This document shows positions 38,916-52,576 of a stretch of 64,000 nt of DNA, one piece after another (the first letter of the stretch is position 1; each line of letters starts with the position of its first letter). This DNA comes from Zonotrichia leucophrys gambelii (lineage: Eukaryota; Chordata; Aves; Passeriformes; Passerellidae), in contig NC_088171.1 in the NCBI RefSeq assembly GCF_028769735.1, forward strand, positions 144,605,917-144,669,916. The letters run 5' to 3'. The position numbers were made by a program, and so were the translations under genes. The notes under the pieces are model-generated. The model was not told where the DNA came from, ran no database searches, and saw only the letters and a program-made list of their open reading frames with translations.

Positions 38916-39720
38916 GAGGTTTTATGGCATACACCTTGGCATATCTGGAGTACTCTTGGGATGCCAACATACAAAGGTTCCTGGCAGGCAGTTTGACCAA
39001 GTGGACAGTTCTATCTAATCTGAGGGATGTAAGTGATAACACTCTACAGGAGATGTGTGAGCACATTGATCCTGTAGCCTTCAAGGAAGGCAGAATAATT
39101 GTACTTTTACAGATTCATAAAAGCAAAATACTGTGCTACTTGTCCCAGTTTGTTGTTACATTTTTCAAGAGGGTGGGAAGGAGGAAGGAGATTGCAAGGA
39201 TCACATTGCAGAAAGCAATCCCAACGAGAGGTGGTGCTGCACATCCATTTTAGAGTGAAGTTCTGTCTTCGGCTAAGTGTTGGTTATAAGAGAGGGAGGG
39301 AGGCAAGTGCTATTTCCCTACAATGTGGTTGTTGCAATCAAACCACTTCTTTGCAAGAGCAGTACAATATTTATTTCCCCTATTGTGGCAAATAGAATTT
39401 ATTCCCACTCTCACTGAGATCTGTGCAGCATGAAGTGTGCATCAGCTGACTTTCTCTTGTACTTCATATCAGTTTCAAATTCAAAATGACCTCTGAACCC
39501 TTCTTTTCAATTGGGCTGTTCCACAGCTTCAGCAGCATGTTTTTGCTGTCAGAGATACAAATTTGAACCTCTGTTAATGAAATGATTCTCCATAAGCATC
39601 TTGGCATAGTTCATCATTATAGGCAGTTTGACTACAAAACTTGAAGATAGAAGGTTGGATTTTAGGCATTTAAGTCTCTTTATTACACAAAGAAAATTGA
39701 GGTTATATGTAGAAGATAGT
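38916..39720. other. Spacer between LTR and long CR1
   Basis: Unique-looking DNA. A 124-codon frame (38879-39253) starts inside the LTR and runs into this spacer. It has no domain I recognise and is probably chance read-through. Confidence 0.45.
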
Positions 39721-41354
39721 GGATCCCATAAGGAATAGTGTGCTGCTCCCTCACACTAACAACCAGGGAAGCCTTGCTGGAGACAGGAAGGTTGGGGGCA
39801 GCCTTGGCTGCAGTGACCATGAGATCATGGAGTTCAGTTCCAGGTGAGGGAAAAGCAGGGCAGCAAATAAGATTGCAACCATAGGCTTCAGGAGAGCTAA
39901 CCTGCTGCTCAGGGTGGATCCAAGGTGAAACTCAAGGTGGGCTCCTTCAAGGAGTAGATCATGAGTGAGGTTAAAGACCTCATAGCAAACAAAAAAAGCT
40001 GCTAGAACTCAATTAATTCCTTAAGGAACCTATCCTGAAGAGCCATAATATCAGATCCATTTGGACATGAACATCCCAGTGACTGACCCAATGCTTCTCA
40101 CAGCTGTAATGGCCTAGATATGGGCCAAATATGAAAATGTAAAAACTGGAAAACTGTAAGAAGATGTTTTAGGATTCAAAAGTGTTTGTGATGCCCAATG
40201 GGATGCTGAAGAGCAACCACCAGCTGGTGGGCATCACTGAGAAAGTGAAAGCAGGAGTAGGTCCAGAGGGAATTGGATGATGTGGTTGCTAATTCACTCT
40301 TCATGATATTTGAAAATTCATGGCAGTGAGGTGAAGTCCTGGGTTACTGGAGGAAGGGAAACATTGTCCCCATCTTTAAAAATACAAAGGAGGGCCCTGG
40401 GAACTGCTGACCTGTGAGCCTCACCTCTCTGCCTGGACAGATCCTCCTGGACTCCATGCTAATGTATATGGAAAACAAGGAGGTGGTATGGACAGCCAGC
40501 ATGTTTTCAATGCCAAGTCCTGTCTTACCAACACAGTAGCCTTCTGTGATGGAGTGACTACATCAGTGGACAAGGGAACACAGATGTCATTTATCTGGAT
40601 TTCTGTAAAGGTTTTGACACAACAGACCCCCATAACGTCCCTCTCTCTAAATTGGAGAGAGATAGATTTGATGAGTGGACAGATTGAGCAGCCCTGCCAA
40701 GAAGGACTCGGGGGTGCTGGTGGATGAGAGACTGGACGTGACCCAGACATGTGCACTGGGAGCTCATGAATCCAAATGTGTCCTGGGCTGCATCCAGAGC
40801 ACCATGGGCAGCAGGTGAGGGAGGGGGTTCAGCCCTTCTGCTCTGCTGTGCTCTGGTGAGACCCCACCTGCAAGCCAGCACAGGGAGGACTTCAGCCTGT
40901 TGGAGTGTGTCCAGAGATCATCAGAGGGCTGGAGCATCTCTCCTATGAGGAAAGGCTGAGAGAATTGGGATTTTTCAGTCTGGACAAGAGAAGGCCTAGG
41001 GGTGATCTAATTGTGGCCTTCCAGTATGCAAAGGGAGCCTACCAGAAAGATGTAGAGAGACTGTCTACAAGAGCATGTAGAGAAAGGACAAGGGAGAATG
41101 GGTTCAAACTAAAAGGAAGTAGGTTTAGATTGGATATTAGGAAGAAATTCTTTACTGTAAGGATGGTGAGACACCAGAACAGGTTGCCCAGAGAATTTGT
41201 GGCTGTTCCATCCCTGGAAGAATTCATGGCCAGGCTGGACAGTGGATTGAACAACCTGGTCTAGTACAAGGTGTCCCTTGCCCACAGAAGTGGAGCTGGA
41301 AGCAGACAATCTTCAAGGTTCCCTTCCAACCCAAACCATTCTGTGATTCTATAA
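39721..41354 (+). mobile_element. CR1 retrotransposon, longest copy, decayed
   Basis: This forward CR1 begins inside the endonuclease part of ORF2 ('GCAGCCTTGGCTGCAGTGAC', giving a readable SDHE-like motif). It passes through reverse-transcriptase pieces at about 40345-40640 ('ACATTGTCCCCATCTTTAAA', 'GGATTTCTGTAAAGGTTTTG') and the C-terminal region, and ends with 'CCAACCCAAACCATTCTGTG' and ATTCTATA. The last coding part is open from 40905 to 41264, where '[20 protein letters not shown]' is readable. At about 1.63 kb from endonuclease to end it is shorter than a complete CR1 over the same span, so it has internal deletions and frameshifts. It is inactive. Confidence 0.9.
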
Positions 41355-41737
41355 TTTCACTGACATGGCAAAGCCCTCACTACAGGGTTTTAGAAATAAA
41401 GTTCCACATAAGAAGCTGTCTCCGACTGCCATGAATAAAAGCTTGAAATAAGACATAGGTGTAAAAAATAAGTTTCAGATATCTGAGGGAAATAAGAAGA
41501 ATCTAATTCTTGCTATTATTGCTTAAATTTGATGGTAGTTAAGCCAGCCTCATGGTTTAGCAGAAGCAGGAAAATAAGCACAGCGGATGAACACATTTTT
41601 CAGGGCTTGGATCACTGACACTATGTGTACCATAACAGCTAAGATATCAGGCTGGATGGCCAATTTGTAATAGTATCAGAATATCTTTCTGTGGTACAAG
41701 TTCTTTGTATAGTGGAAGAGAATATTCCTTATACATG
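41355..41737. other. Unique spacer
   Basis: A+T-rich DNA with no recognised feature. Confidence 0.4.
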
Positions 41738-42000
41738 ATGTTGCAATTACTGGTCCTGCCCTAAATATGGGGAACCCAAGAACTGATGCCCCTAAGAACA
41801 CAGAAAGGAAGGGGCAGAGTCCTGAGTCCCTGCTCATGGAGAACATGTTTATTTATAACAAGAGTACTTTATATAAACTATATTTTTCAGCCAACCAAAA
41901 AGTTTAAGGGAAGGGTAAATTTGGAGGAAAATATTCTGATATAAAGTTTATTTCCTGCAAATACACTTATTAATCTAAACTACAGAATGTATTAAATGTT
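41738..42000 (-). mobile_element. Possible old LTR fragment
   Basis: On the minus strand there is a TATA-like TTTATATAAAG (plus 41868-41878). It is followed about 15 bp later by AATAAA (plus 'TGTTTATTTATAAC' near 41848) and a G+C-richer tail ending near TGTTGCAATTAC on plus. The order TATA, poly(A), short tail is what an LTR would show. No terminal repeat or target duplication was found and the left end (TGTTGCAATT) is a guess. Sequence above 42000 may belong to it as well. Confidence 0.3.
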
Positions 42001-43742
42001 TCTGCAATCTGAGTGTATAAAATACATCATAGAGTAATGCAGGAACTAGGCATCAGTGTCTCAGCATGTCCCTAGAGATCCTGAAATTAATAGCTATACT
42101 TATAACTAAATTATATTCTGAATCTTAGCAATGGCAAGGGACGTTGTGTACGAACTGAGGCATGTTGCTATTCTAGAGAGATACTGACTCACTAAAGGAG
42201 GAACAGAACTGGGTCAGCCCTAGCAAAGGCAGAATCTATGCCTGGAAGAGGGGTGCTATTATCCCTTAAATATTTCTGAAATTTCAGTTCTTCCTTGTGG
42301 GCAAAACACTGGGGATTTATTCTGTAAAATGCAAATATTCGAAGCCTGGAGACTCTTTCCTGCTTTTGATCTCCCAGTTCTGAATGTACCTCACAGCTGG
42401 TGGGCAGAGTGTCCTGTTGCCTGGCTGTCCCCTTCCCTTACTCCCATCAAACAGCAGTCCCTGAAGGGTGCCAGAAGTACTGTGGAGAATGGTCTTAAGC
42501 CTCCCTGGTGCCTGAGACCTGCTGATGGGGCCAAAACCAGGCTTCTGCAGGATCTGTAGAAATGGTTGATTAAAGAATGGCATTGACGTTTCCTTCATCC
42601 TTTATGTTTCTCTCACCCCAGCTTCATCTTTCTTGGATTCTCTCCAGAGGGACGTTATCAAAATAATCTGAAGTGCTCTAACACTCAGAGGAACACTGAA
42701 GGGTGAGTCAGTGTTTTAGAAATGAGGAATTGTCTACCTTTTATCATCGATATGCTCCATTCACTTCTGCAGGTGTAACAATGCATCCATAATTATTTAT
42801 TTAACAAACATAGAAGTATATAATACAGGATTTGTTAGCACATCCCATAGTATGCTGAATTAGCCTGAAATTTAAGGAGACTTAACACATTAGGGGAAAA
42901 GCTGTAATAGGTGCCCTTTTTGAGCTACTTGTCATTTTGAATTCAAAGTCACAGTAGAGCAGCCTGGTGACATCAGTTACTGCCCTCAATTATTTTCCTC
43001 ACCATACTCATCGCCAAAGGAAATCCACCACCCCATCACCTAAACAGCACGAGTGCTCAGCTAAGATTTTCCTTTCTTGTAGCAGTTTCCTGATCTGTTG
43101 GGTGTTATTCCTCAGCAAGGCATGGGATGGGAATGAAAGTAGGTCACCTTTCCAGACAGCCACCACAGCTGGAGACAGCTGGGAGGAACTGCTGGGCCTG
43201 AGATAACATTCAGGGAGCAGCACAGAGAAATTATTCCTATTCTTCAAGTTCTCCAACCAAACTTTAGCTCACCTTCTGTTGCCTACCTTGTCCCTGCCAT
43301 AGCTTCACCCAGATACAGTTTAGTTAATGATATCATGGTAATCTATCCTCAGAATTAAAGAAAGGACCTGCTGATCAAGCTCTGCTGATCAGAATTGTTA
43401 TCTGCCAAGAATTTCAAATACATAGAGACTTGTGGGAAAATACATTTCAGGTTGGACAGGTAATCGCATAAATGTGTTTTTAATGAATGCTGTGGGAGAA
43501 TAAAAGCAACCTCAAATGACAACCACAACCATTCCCATCTGCTTTGAACAGCCATTACAGACCTCCCTAACACAAGCCTAAGAGACTGAAGGTGAAAAGT
43601 TGCTGGAGTCCTTCTTGGTCTTTTTTGAGAAGAAAAGGGATGGTTGACATCAAGAATAAATGCCAAACCACTTTTGGGTTTTTTTCAATTTCAGTTGGCT
43701 TCACATTCAGGACACTGCCTCAAATGGCAGGGTCTAAGAACA
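42001..43742. other. Gene-free stretch
   Basis: Unique-looking DNA with a G+C-richer patch at 42350-42560 that has open frames on both strands (42317-42598 minus, 42329-42559 plus) but no recognised domain or splice sites. Confidence 0.4.
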
Positions 43743-43797
43743 AGATGATCTTTAAGGTCCAATCTAACCCAAACCATTCTGTGAGTCTATGATTCTT
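43743..43797 (+). mobile_element. CR1 3' tip, extreme 5' truncation
   Basis: Only the last 55 bp or so of a CR1 are present: GATGATCTTTAAGGTCCAAT, then CCAAACCATTCTGTG and TCTATGATTC. The terminal octamer repeats are well kept. This fits reverse transcription that stopped almost at once. Confidence 0.85.
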
Positions 43798-46286
43798 TTG
43801 ACTTGTAAGTAAAGTTGCTTCTTGTCACTACAGTTACTGGAAAAAAAATAAAACAACTATTCCTTCATTTATTTCTATTCCTCCTTTCACTTTATGAAGT
43901 TTTGCTCCATGAGAGAGAGCAAAGTGATAGTGTGCTGTCACAGTGGAAAGGTGTAATTTTATGGACCACTTCTCTGGGGAATGGGACTGATGAGGTAGGA
44001 AATACTAAGTCTCTCACAGCACATGGCTTCTTTAGCACTATAGCTGGGAGGGAAGAGGGCTTTATGCAAAACTGTTCCTTTAAAAAAGGTCAAATAGGGA
44101 GATGAAGCCTTCCCATGAAAAAGGCTTTGATTATGTGACAGCAATGCTTTCCATCTATGCTTTGAAAGAGAACAAGAGTACAGGGAATATTGAAGTACCT
44201 TCTGAGCCAATAATAAGTAGAGGCAAGATTAAAGTGACTGAGTAATTGCATCAGAAGTTTGCAATTAAAGAGCAATATCTGTCTAAAAATAGTAGGATAA
44301 GATGTTAATCTTTTGCATTTTAGACAATACTGGGGGAAAAAAGTACAGTTCTCTTTGAATATTGACATTAAAATTTTTATTGTTAATACAAATAATGTTT
44401 TACTCAGCTTTCACTTAAGAATCAAGTGCACAAGCACTAGTTGTAAACTAGGGCCTGTTCTCTGTAGCTTTTTAAAATAAAAAGAGAGTGACACTGCAGC
44501 TGTAGGATGATGCCTGAGAGCACAGCCCATTTGTGTGGGACCAGAACATGTTTAGAATCCCTGACAGAAGTCAGATCAAACATTCAAATGAATTCTTTGG
44601 ACACTATTCAAAATGAGCTCCTGCATTTGGAGATAATAGAATTGCCAGTATAAATCATACTGAAGATGGATTCGACTGCAAATGCTGTTAATGCATCTGG
44701 TGGGTGACACACATCAGCTATGAGCAGTGACAAGCAAACACTTTAGCCTATGCCTGTAGAGGCTAAAGCTGGTTAGATTTATTTGCAAGTGTATTTGTAG
44801 TTGCAAGACATTTGAAGGTGGTCAGGAAATGACTGCAGTGGCTCAGAATCACACCAGGGCACAGTATTTCTTGGTTGTATCTGTGGGTTACTCTTCAATA
44901 TACATGTTGATAGTTGGGGTTTATTTTAAGTGACTGATTTCTAATAATCATTTCCATGTTAAAAGCAAAGCAGATTTTAAGTTAGCTCTAAGTAAGAAAC
45001 ATTCCTATAAGCAATGTTCTTCTTTTACACTGGAATATAGACAACAAGATTCATTAAACATAACATGAAAGAGCAGATAAGCATAAGACAGAAGTTCCAT
45101 TTTGTCAAGCTTTATTCCTTGTGACATCAGCCTTTCTGTTTTCAAAAACCACAAGGATATAGTACTGTCACCTAAGATTAGTCATGCTACTGCAACACAT
45201 GATGGAATTACTTTCCAACTGCAGAGTGAGTGGCATCACAGAAAAGGGAAGGAAGGAAGGAATGAGGGAGGGAAAGAGGCAAATCTGACAGATCTGTCTT
45301 CAGAACTGTTTTGTAGTCCTGAAGATTTGATTAATATCAGCAAAAGGCTAACAAGTGAAAATCAGATGCATCTCACTTGTAGTATATTGTGCACAATCAC
45401 CAAGCAAGTGGTTATGTGGTAAATTAGAATCCCACTCCTGTGTCTTGGACACAGAAGTATTTTAAACAGGTCTTTCTGTAACATTACAAAAAATTTTAAC
45501 AAGGTCCTGAAAAGGAACATTTTAGCTTCAGATGACCTACACTTGTCTTCGTAAATGTTTGCCACATAATAGTCCTGGTGTTAAAGTATATTTTGCCTTT
45601 GAACCACACATTTTAGTGATGCATACAAACCACTGCATGCCAGAGTAAAAATACAACACACAGTAAAAGTTGCACACCATATTTGTCAGCTGATTCCATG
45701 CACTCATCTGAAAAACAAAACATGTTAGTGGGAGGAAAGAGATGACTGCTATTAGAGTAACCAGTTATACTTCCATAAATTAAAAGTAAGTCTACAGGAT
45801 ATTGCTATAGTTACAACAGGACATGCTGCTTCTAGGAGTCCTTTAAGATAAAAGTAGATATTTCCTTTACTTCATTTTGTTCTTCTGAAGATTGAAAACA
45901 TTACATAGGGATTAAAGTCTATACTTTAAAAAAAAATAAATTCATGTGACCAACAAGAAATGGTGCTTCCAATGGTCACACCTATTTTCTTTCCTCTCCA
46001 CACATCAACAGGTTGTGAACAATACCCTGTAAAGGAAGCAAAGAATTATTCACCTTTTTCTGGTCTCCATACAGAAACACAAGTAGAACTCCTAAAAAAA
46101 AAAAGTTCAGATACTTAAAGAGCATGATCCAACCGCATTTTAGCCCCTGACCCATTTACAGTTTAAATGACTATTATTATGCCCAAGGCACCTGACAAAT
46201 ATTTAGAAGACAAAGTAGTAGGAAAGAGATTCTTGCAGAGTCTATATTCATAAAATCTGTCCAGCTTCTTTGTATAAAAGGCTTTG
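43798..46286. other. Gene-free stretch
   Basis: A+T-rich unique DNA with a short GGAA-repeat at about 45248-45262. The segment around 44590-44830 is of mixed composition without repeats and could be regulatory, but there is no direct evidence. Confidence 0.45.
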
Positions 46287-46567
46287 TCATAGAATCATAG
46301 AATGGCTTGGGTTGGAAGAGACTTTGAAGATCATCCTGTTCCAGCCCTTGCCATGAGCAGGGACACCTTCCACCAGAACAGGTTGCTTGAAGCACTGTCC
46401 ATCCTGGCCTTGGACACTTCCAGGGATGGGCCATTTCCCTGGACTACCTGTTTCAGTGCCTCACCACCCTGACAGTGAAGACCTTTTTCCTTATATCTAG
46501 TCTAAACCTATTCTCTTTCAATTTGAACCCATTTCCCCTCATCCTGTCACTACATGCTCTTGTAAAT
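46287..46567 (-). mobile_element. CR1 retrotransposon, 3' end
   Basis: Minus-strand CR1. It starts on plus with TCATAGAATCATAGAATGGC, the reversed terminal octamers, then the 3'-UTR ('TTGGGTTGGAAGAGACTTTG') and the end of ORF2 as far as 'CATCCTGTCACTACATGCTC'. About 280 bp survive. The octamers are perfect, so the copy is moderately young. It has no coding capacity. Confidence 0.92.
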
Positions 46568-48410
46568 GGTCTTCATTCATCCTTTGTTTAAGTTCCATTC
46601 AGGCAGAGGTGTACTAAATTTATATATTCAGGTATATTAAATGTACTACTCAAAATTTAGGCACAAGTACTACAAATACTGTGCAGCATTTTTCATGGTT
46701 TTTTGTGGTTCATGAATGAAACAAAGAAAGAAAATTTTCACAAAGCTCAGAAATAAAATGAACAGTTTCTTCTTGGCAAATTCAGTAATTAGAATTCAGT
46801 AAAATTCAGACGCAGAAATAAGCAGACTTAAGGTTTGTGCTTAGTCCTGTTCACATCTGGGCTGCAGAGACTTGTGAATGTAATCACTACTCTGCTAAAG
46901 TCAGAGGAATATCTGCCAGCAGGATCATGGTTTATTCATATTTACAGTCTTAGGGTAAGGACAGAACATCTCCAACAGTACAGTCTAAAGGACTAAAAAA
47001 ATTAACTGCTATTGTTGCTGCAAGTGTTGAGAACTAGGATTGAGGCTCAGGCACAGCAATTTCTTTCATTAATGACACTTTTCTTGGAGAAAGGAGTCAC
47101 ATTATTATTCTAACTGAACTAGAATTTTTTTTTGCTGCTTTTATTTTCTTCAGTACTATGAGATATTCAACTTAGAAGGTTAAAAATACATACAAGCTCT
47201 CTTGCTTCAGAAACTTATAAATGAAAACCAGTTTAAGATCGCAAAATAAAGTTGTTATTCCTCAGAAACAACAAATTGTTGCTATTCCTGAAATGAAAGT
47301 CATATCTTCTGCAAGCTATTTCAAAAGCAAAAGAAGTATCTTTTTCATGCTTTCTTTAGAAGGCAAATCATAAAGCCAGCAGAAAATAGAAGCAATTGGA
47401 ATAGATAAGCAATTTAGAGACACTTGTTTAATCTCAGTAATTACCTATTCACAGAGGCAGGATTGGTTAGAAAGGGCTATAGATATTTTTCTATTTAAAA
47501 CTTTACAGAATTTCCTGAGACATGTTAAATACAGGATAAATGTCATCTCTCTTCTGTCAAAATCATCCCAAGATAAAGAAGAGAATATGGTCAGATAATA
47601 TTTTCTACTGCAGTCACAGCAGATGAACAACTCGGAGCTAAATTTTGTCTGTTCACTTGTACACAAATCTTGCTTATTTCACTGAATTTCCTTCTGTCAG
47701 GCAAAGCAATGTCAGAAAGCAACTCTGAGAGTGATTTTCTGAACAGCATTTTCTGAAATAGTTTCAGAGTTCAGGAACATCAAGAAGCTGCATTTTAAAA
47801 CTATGTCCTCTTTATACTTTTTGTGTGGTTTGGGTTTTTCAATCAGATTGAATAATATTTAAATATAGACTCAGTCCTTCACTCTTCCATTGGGCATCTC
47901 AGTCATCTTGGGAAAATCAGATTAATTTTTTCCCAGAGAGCAGGAATAAGCTCAGAGAACTAAGAACTGGCACTTGGCTGGGCAAGTTGTAGATCACTCT
48001 GGGCAGAATTAATAAATTTCAGTGCTTAAAGAAAAAGAATGTGAATGATAGACAGCATCAGGCCACTTGACAGACAGCAGTAACCCAGCTGTGGCAATGC
48101 TGCCCTTCCTGGCTGCCAACTTTTTGATCAGTTTTGGCCCTAATGAATTTTGTCTTCAGGGTGGCCCCTAATGTGATCCCTTAATGAAGGACATATGGCT
48201 CACAGAATCAGGTTGTGAGTGTGCAGGACCAGCTGGCACACCTGAGAGCAAAGCTGAAACCAGTCCCAGATTTGGCAGGCACAGATGTCACACCAGGGCA
48301 TGACCTCCTCCCAGGCTGATGCATTCAACAAAAACTAGATAAAGCAACACCTTTACCACAGCTTTCTATTTCTGAACTTGGCATATTCATGTAACTAAAT
48401 ACATGAAAAA
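46568..48410. other. Gene-free stretch
   Basis: Unique-looking A+T-rich DNA with no recognised element. Confidence 0.45.
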
Positions 48411-48642
48411 GGGGAGAGGAGAGGAGAGGAGAGGAGAGGAGAGGAGAGGAGAGGAGAGGAGAGGAGAGGAGAGGAGAGGAGAGGAGAGGAGAGGAAGGAG
48501 AGGAGAGGAGAGGAGAGGAGAGGAGAGGAGAGGAGAGGAGAGGAGAGGAGAGGGAGGAGAGGAGAGGAGAGGAGAGGAGAGGAGAGGAGAGGAGAGAGAG
48601 GAGAGGAGAGGAGAGGAGAGGAGAGGAGAGGAGAGGAGAGGA
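48411..48642. repeat. (GGAGA)n pentanucleotide microsatellite, about 232 bp
   Basis: A nearly pure GGAGA/GAGGA array of some 45 units with all purines on the plus strand. At least three phase breaks (near 48494, 48552 and 48595) divide it into blocks. Because 5 is not divisible by 3, every forward or reverse frame within a pure block is periodic and often stop-free, which explains the long plus- and minus-strand open frames here. They are not genes. Purine/pyrimidine mirror tracts of this kind can form triplex or G-rich structures. Confidence 0.97.
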
Positions 48643-51600
48643 AAATACTTTATGTCTTTGGTGGGAGCAGCTTTTAGTCAGTATTTCAGTTCTGCAGGCA
48701 AAATGCAGCTTGATGGCAGTGGCAATGTGGGCAGGAAGGGAGGAAAAGGAAACGAGGAGATGCCTGAAGAAAACCATGAGAAATTAATGAAGGGGCTGAG
48801 AAGACCAAGGGGCTGTGAGTCATGCAGGGGAATTCCCGTGCTTTTTGGGCTTTCTGGGGCTTTTTTTTTTTTTTTGGCTTTTTTTGGGTTTTTTTGGGTT
48901 TTTTTTGTTTTTTGTAGGCTTCGGTGAGGAATGCTGAGAGATGCCAGTATAACTCTGGAAGCCTTTGAGATACAGCAGGCCACAGGGGCTCTGCCTCCAC
49001 CCAGTCTCCTCTTCCTTAGTCCCCCTGAGCTATAGGGTCTGCCCACCTCTGCCATAACACAAAAACCCTATCTTGTCCTTGGCAAGTAGTTACAGTTTTG
49101 CAAATTTTCCAAGGAAAGAAGCAACAACACCTACTCCTCTCCACTCATGGGGGTGCAGAGGGATTAAAAAACAAGATGAATCTTAGATCTAGGAGACAAG
49201 ACTAGAGGGGAAGCCTCTGGAGGCATGAGAAATCAGTAGATAGGTATTGAAAATTATTGCTTTTCTACAAGGGGCCATTTGATAGAGCAGCCACAACAGC
49301 CCTCCTCTACAAAATGCCAGAAAGAAAAACCTACGTTTTCTGCATTGCAAACTCTATGTCCCAAAATTTAATCTGCCTGTGCCTCAATTCAAATGAAATA
49401 AAAGTGTCTTGTCCACTCATCTCAAAATGGGGCTGTAAAAAGCAAATTAGAATGTACATTTAGTGAGGAAATAAATATTGATGAGCGCTAAGGCAAAAGT
49501 CCACCAGGAAATTAAGTTACAAAAGGAAATTCTGAAGAGGTAACAAATACTCCACTGGGGCAGCAATGAACAGCAATACACTGAACAGCAATGAGCAAAC
49601 AAATTAGAGAACAGTTTCTCATTTGGTAAACACTAATTGCTATGTACCTAGAATGTGGCAGAAGTCCAAGTGGAAGCAAATGTATATATATATATGATCA
49701 GGTACGTGCAGTGCAGAACTCCGTGCTTGAGTCTGAGGAAGGAAATTAGGTAGGCACACGCCACCTCCTGGCATTTCTTAAACAGAGCTTGTGACTTATT
49801 TATCTACTGCCCACATTGTAACTTTGCAGGAAAATGCAAATCTGACATATGAGCCAAATAATAATGACTGCAAAAAAAAATTACATCTACTCTGTTATTT
49901 TCAAAATAAAATCTCCTGCACATTTTGCTCCATGTAGCATTATTTCAAAATTTATCTAAAAAGACTGAGTGGGTTAAACATTATAATACAGCTGAAAAAT
50001 CTTTTGGACTTATCAGCAATTGTAACAGGGAGGAGTTTATTTTTTAAAACAAATTATGTGAGTTGACCCAGGACATTCATGACCTACTCTTAACCCTGGT
50101 ATTTCAAGTCAGGCAGCATTTCCTATGAAGATGAGGTATCAGCAGAGAGGCAGTGGGATTCCTGTGCCTTGGTGTCTGCTGCAAGCACAGGAGGGAGAAT
50201 GCTATAGTGAGCACAGATTGTGCACTTCAACCTGTGCATTTAAACCAAGAGGGGTTCCAGGTGCTGCTGCCCCAGTGCCACTCTGTGTGTCTCGGTATCT
50301 CCGACCCTTCTGCAAAGTCCCAGTCTCCTCCTTGTGCCCACACTTCTGGCATTTGCCCCAGCCCAGGTCTCCTCTCCAAACAGACCCTGTTTCCTGACAC
50401 AGGGTAAAGAAACCTGAGAAATGCTTTGGGATAGAAAGGGGTGAATATCCTACTTAATCTTGATATTCTTAAAATAGTCAATATTTTACTTCCCTAGCAT
50501 AATTTTATAACCATTTTCCCAAGACATATTCCTGACCTTCTTTTTGCTTTTTTATGTATTTCCTAGGAAGTAATTTTAACATCCTAAACCAGAGGGCAAA
50601 TTGGCATTAGGTCAGCACAACTCAATTAATTTCATGTTAATCCTGCCAGTTCACACAGGCTGAGAATCTGGCCCACTGTGATAGGAAATTAGGTCTTTTT
50701 TTAGTCAGTGGAGGCTGTCATCCACAGGTCGTTTAGAAATGTATTTGGTTATTTTTATGGATGTGACATGTCTTTATCCAAAAAGTATCAACAGGAAAAA
50801 CATTTTTTTTCTGTGACCAATGGAACCAATAAATCTTGATTTTGCATGGGTTTGCATACCTGTACCTGTGCCTGCACCTGCACTGTGATAATTCAAATTC
50901 TTCTCTTATGTTCATAATGATCTCATTCCATGACATTTTAGTAGCCCCCACATTCCCTCACTGCCATCTGGGAAGAAAGAAGCACAGTCAGGCCTGGCTT
51001 GGTGTTGTATCTGTGCTGTCTGCTGTTGGTTGTGTCTGTAGCTCTCAGGCACAACACGGCCAAGCCAAAAACCACAAAAAAAATACTGAGTTCATGTGAG
51101 GCTTTTTTTTTTTCTCAGTAAGGTCATTAATTCAGTTCACTTTTCCCACATTTTAGAGATTTTCACAAAACCTCCAGAACCATTTTACCTGTGAGACTTC
51201 TGTCATTGTCCAGTGTGGCTAAAATTGACCTGTTGGTTCCCAGCTTCTTAGAGACTGGTCAGTGTGATTGCAAAAGCCTTAGAAACCAAGGGAAAAAAAA
51301 TGTTATGGGACATAATGTGCATTATTTGTTTTCAGTACTTTAAATGACACAGAATAAACAGTTTTTGCAGCAAAAGCAAAGATTCTTGGAGCACATTCAT
51401 TCTTTTCTAGTAGGTTTTAATTGGTTACAAAAAAAAAAAATCTATCCAACACTGAAAATGAAAGAGAAAAATTAGATTCTATTTTTGAATTGTATGGTAA
51501 TCAAAAATTTTGACACTATTTTCCTTTTTTACAGCAAAGGGAAGAGAATACTTCAAGTGAAGATCCACAGAATATGCCAAGGTACATCAGCAGCTCAGTA

Positions 51601-52571
51601 GAATGGAGTGGGAACTTGACTAAAACATAAAGTCACTGATTTTGGAGCATAAAATACTTTAGTGTGACCACCTGTCCATGTGCCTAGCTCTCCTTACAGA
51701 TAGCATTTCAGGAAATCAGAGTTTCACATGGAATGTTTGAGGCATGACATTGTCATCCACTCCTTTGGTGAAAGCTCTGTGCTTCCTCCTCCTTCTGCCC
51801 TCAGTTGGACAAGTTAAATTTTAACCACACAGACCTCACTTGGATATGGTACTGTAACCCCATTAAATTTATAGAAACACTGCCTATGCTAAAAATAAAA
51901 TCTATCAAGATTCTGCCAGAAAAAAATCATAATTATGAACATTTCTGATGACAGAAAGGATGGAAAATATGTAATCCAATGAAATAAGAATGTTTCCTCT
52001 GAATAATTTTGTTGTAAAGCATTTTTAAGGCAATTAATGACTTAATAATTTGTGATTCAGAGGATTTATTCTTATGTTACCAAATACATATCTGTGTAGA
52101 TATATGTCATATGAGAACCTTTCTTACTCCCTTGAGTATTCTGTAATACTGACATGATGTGGAATTAACTCTCCAAGTATATATGGCCATGGTTTTGAAA
52201 GGTATGTGGGGATTTGGGCTGCAATTTTAAGATTTTTGCTCTAAGACATCTGTGAGACTTTTCTGTCAGTGGCTGCTCAGCTCTTCCTGGGAATTTATAA
52301 AAAAAAAATGTAGTCATTCCAATCTATTTTTGCTGTCCCTCTGACAGATGTCATCCCAGTGAGCAGAACTCTCACTTGAGATGAAACTGGGTAAAAAACC
52401 TGATATCAAACAGGAACTGTTGGATGGTCTGGAATTGGCAGGAACTCTCTGCTTTGCTTTTCACGGCTGGTTAATATCGTCACTTTGCATCCACCATGGC
52501 TCCTGACAAAATTAACAATGGCAGAGTGAAAGTGCTAACACGCCCTGGGGATTTTATCTCTGCACTTTAAC
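48643..52571. other. Gene-free stretch with T-rich and TA repeats
   Basis: Contains the T-rich tract listed separately, a (TA)n run at 49682-49695, and otherwise unique DNA. A C+T-rich patch near 50280-50400 is not obviously a repeat. No exon or mobile element was recognised. Confidence 0.45.
48861..48918. repeat. T-rich tract with regular G interruptions
   Basis: Runs of 6 to 15 T separated by GGC, GGG or G. It lies about 220 bp from the GGAGA array. No retrocopy is attached to it, so it is a simple-sequence tract rather than a poly(A) tail. Confidence 0.8.
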
Positions 52572-52576
52572 AATGC

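Noticed and set aside
38879..39253. 124-codon plus-strand open frame
   Set aside because: It starts inside the end of an LTR and runs into unique DNA without a recognisable domain, so chance read-through is the simpler reading.
48325..48927. Long open frames on both strands with GEERR and LLSSP repeats
   Set aside because: They are translations of the GGAGA pentanucleotide array, open because the repeat has no stop codons in those frames.
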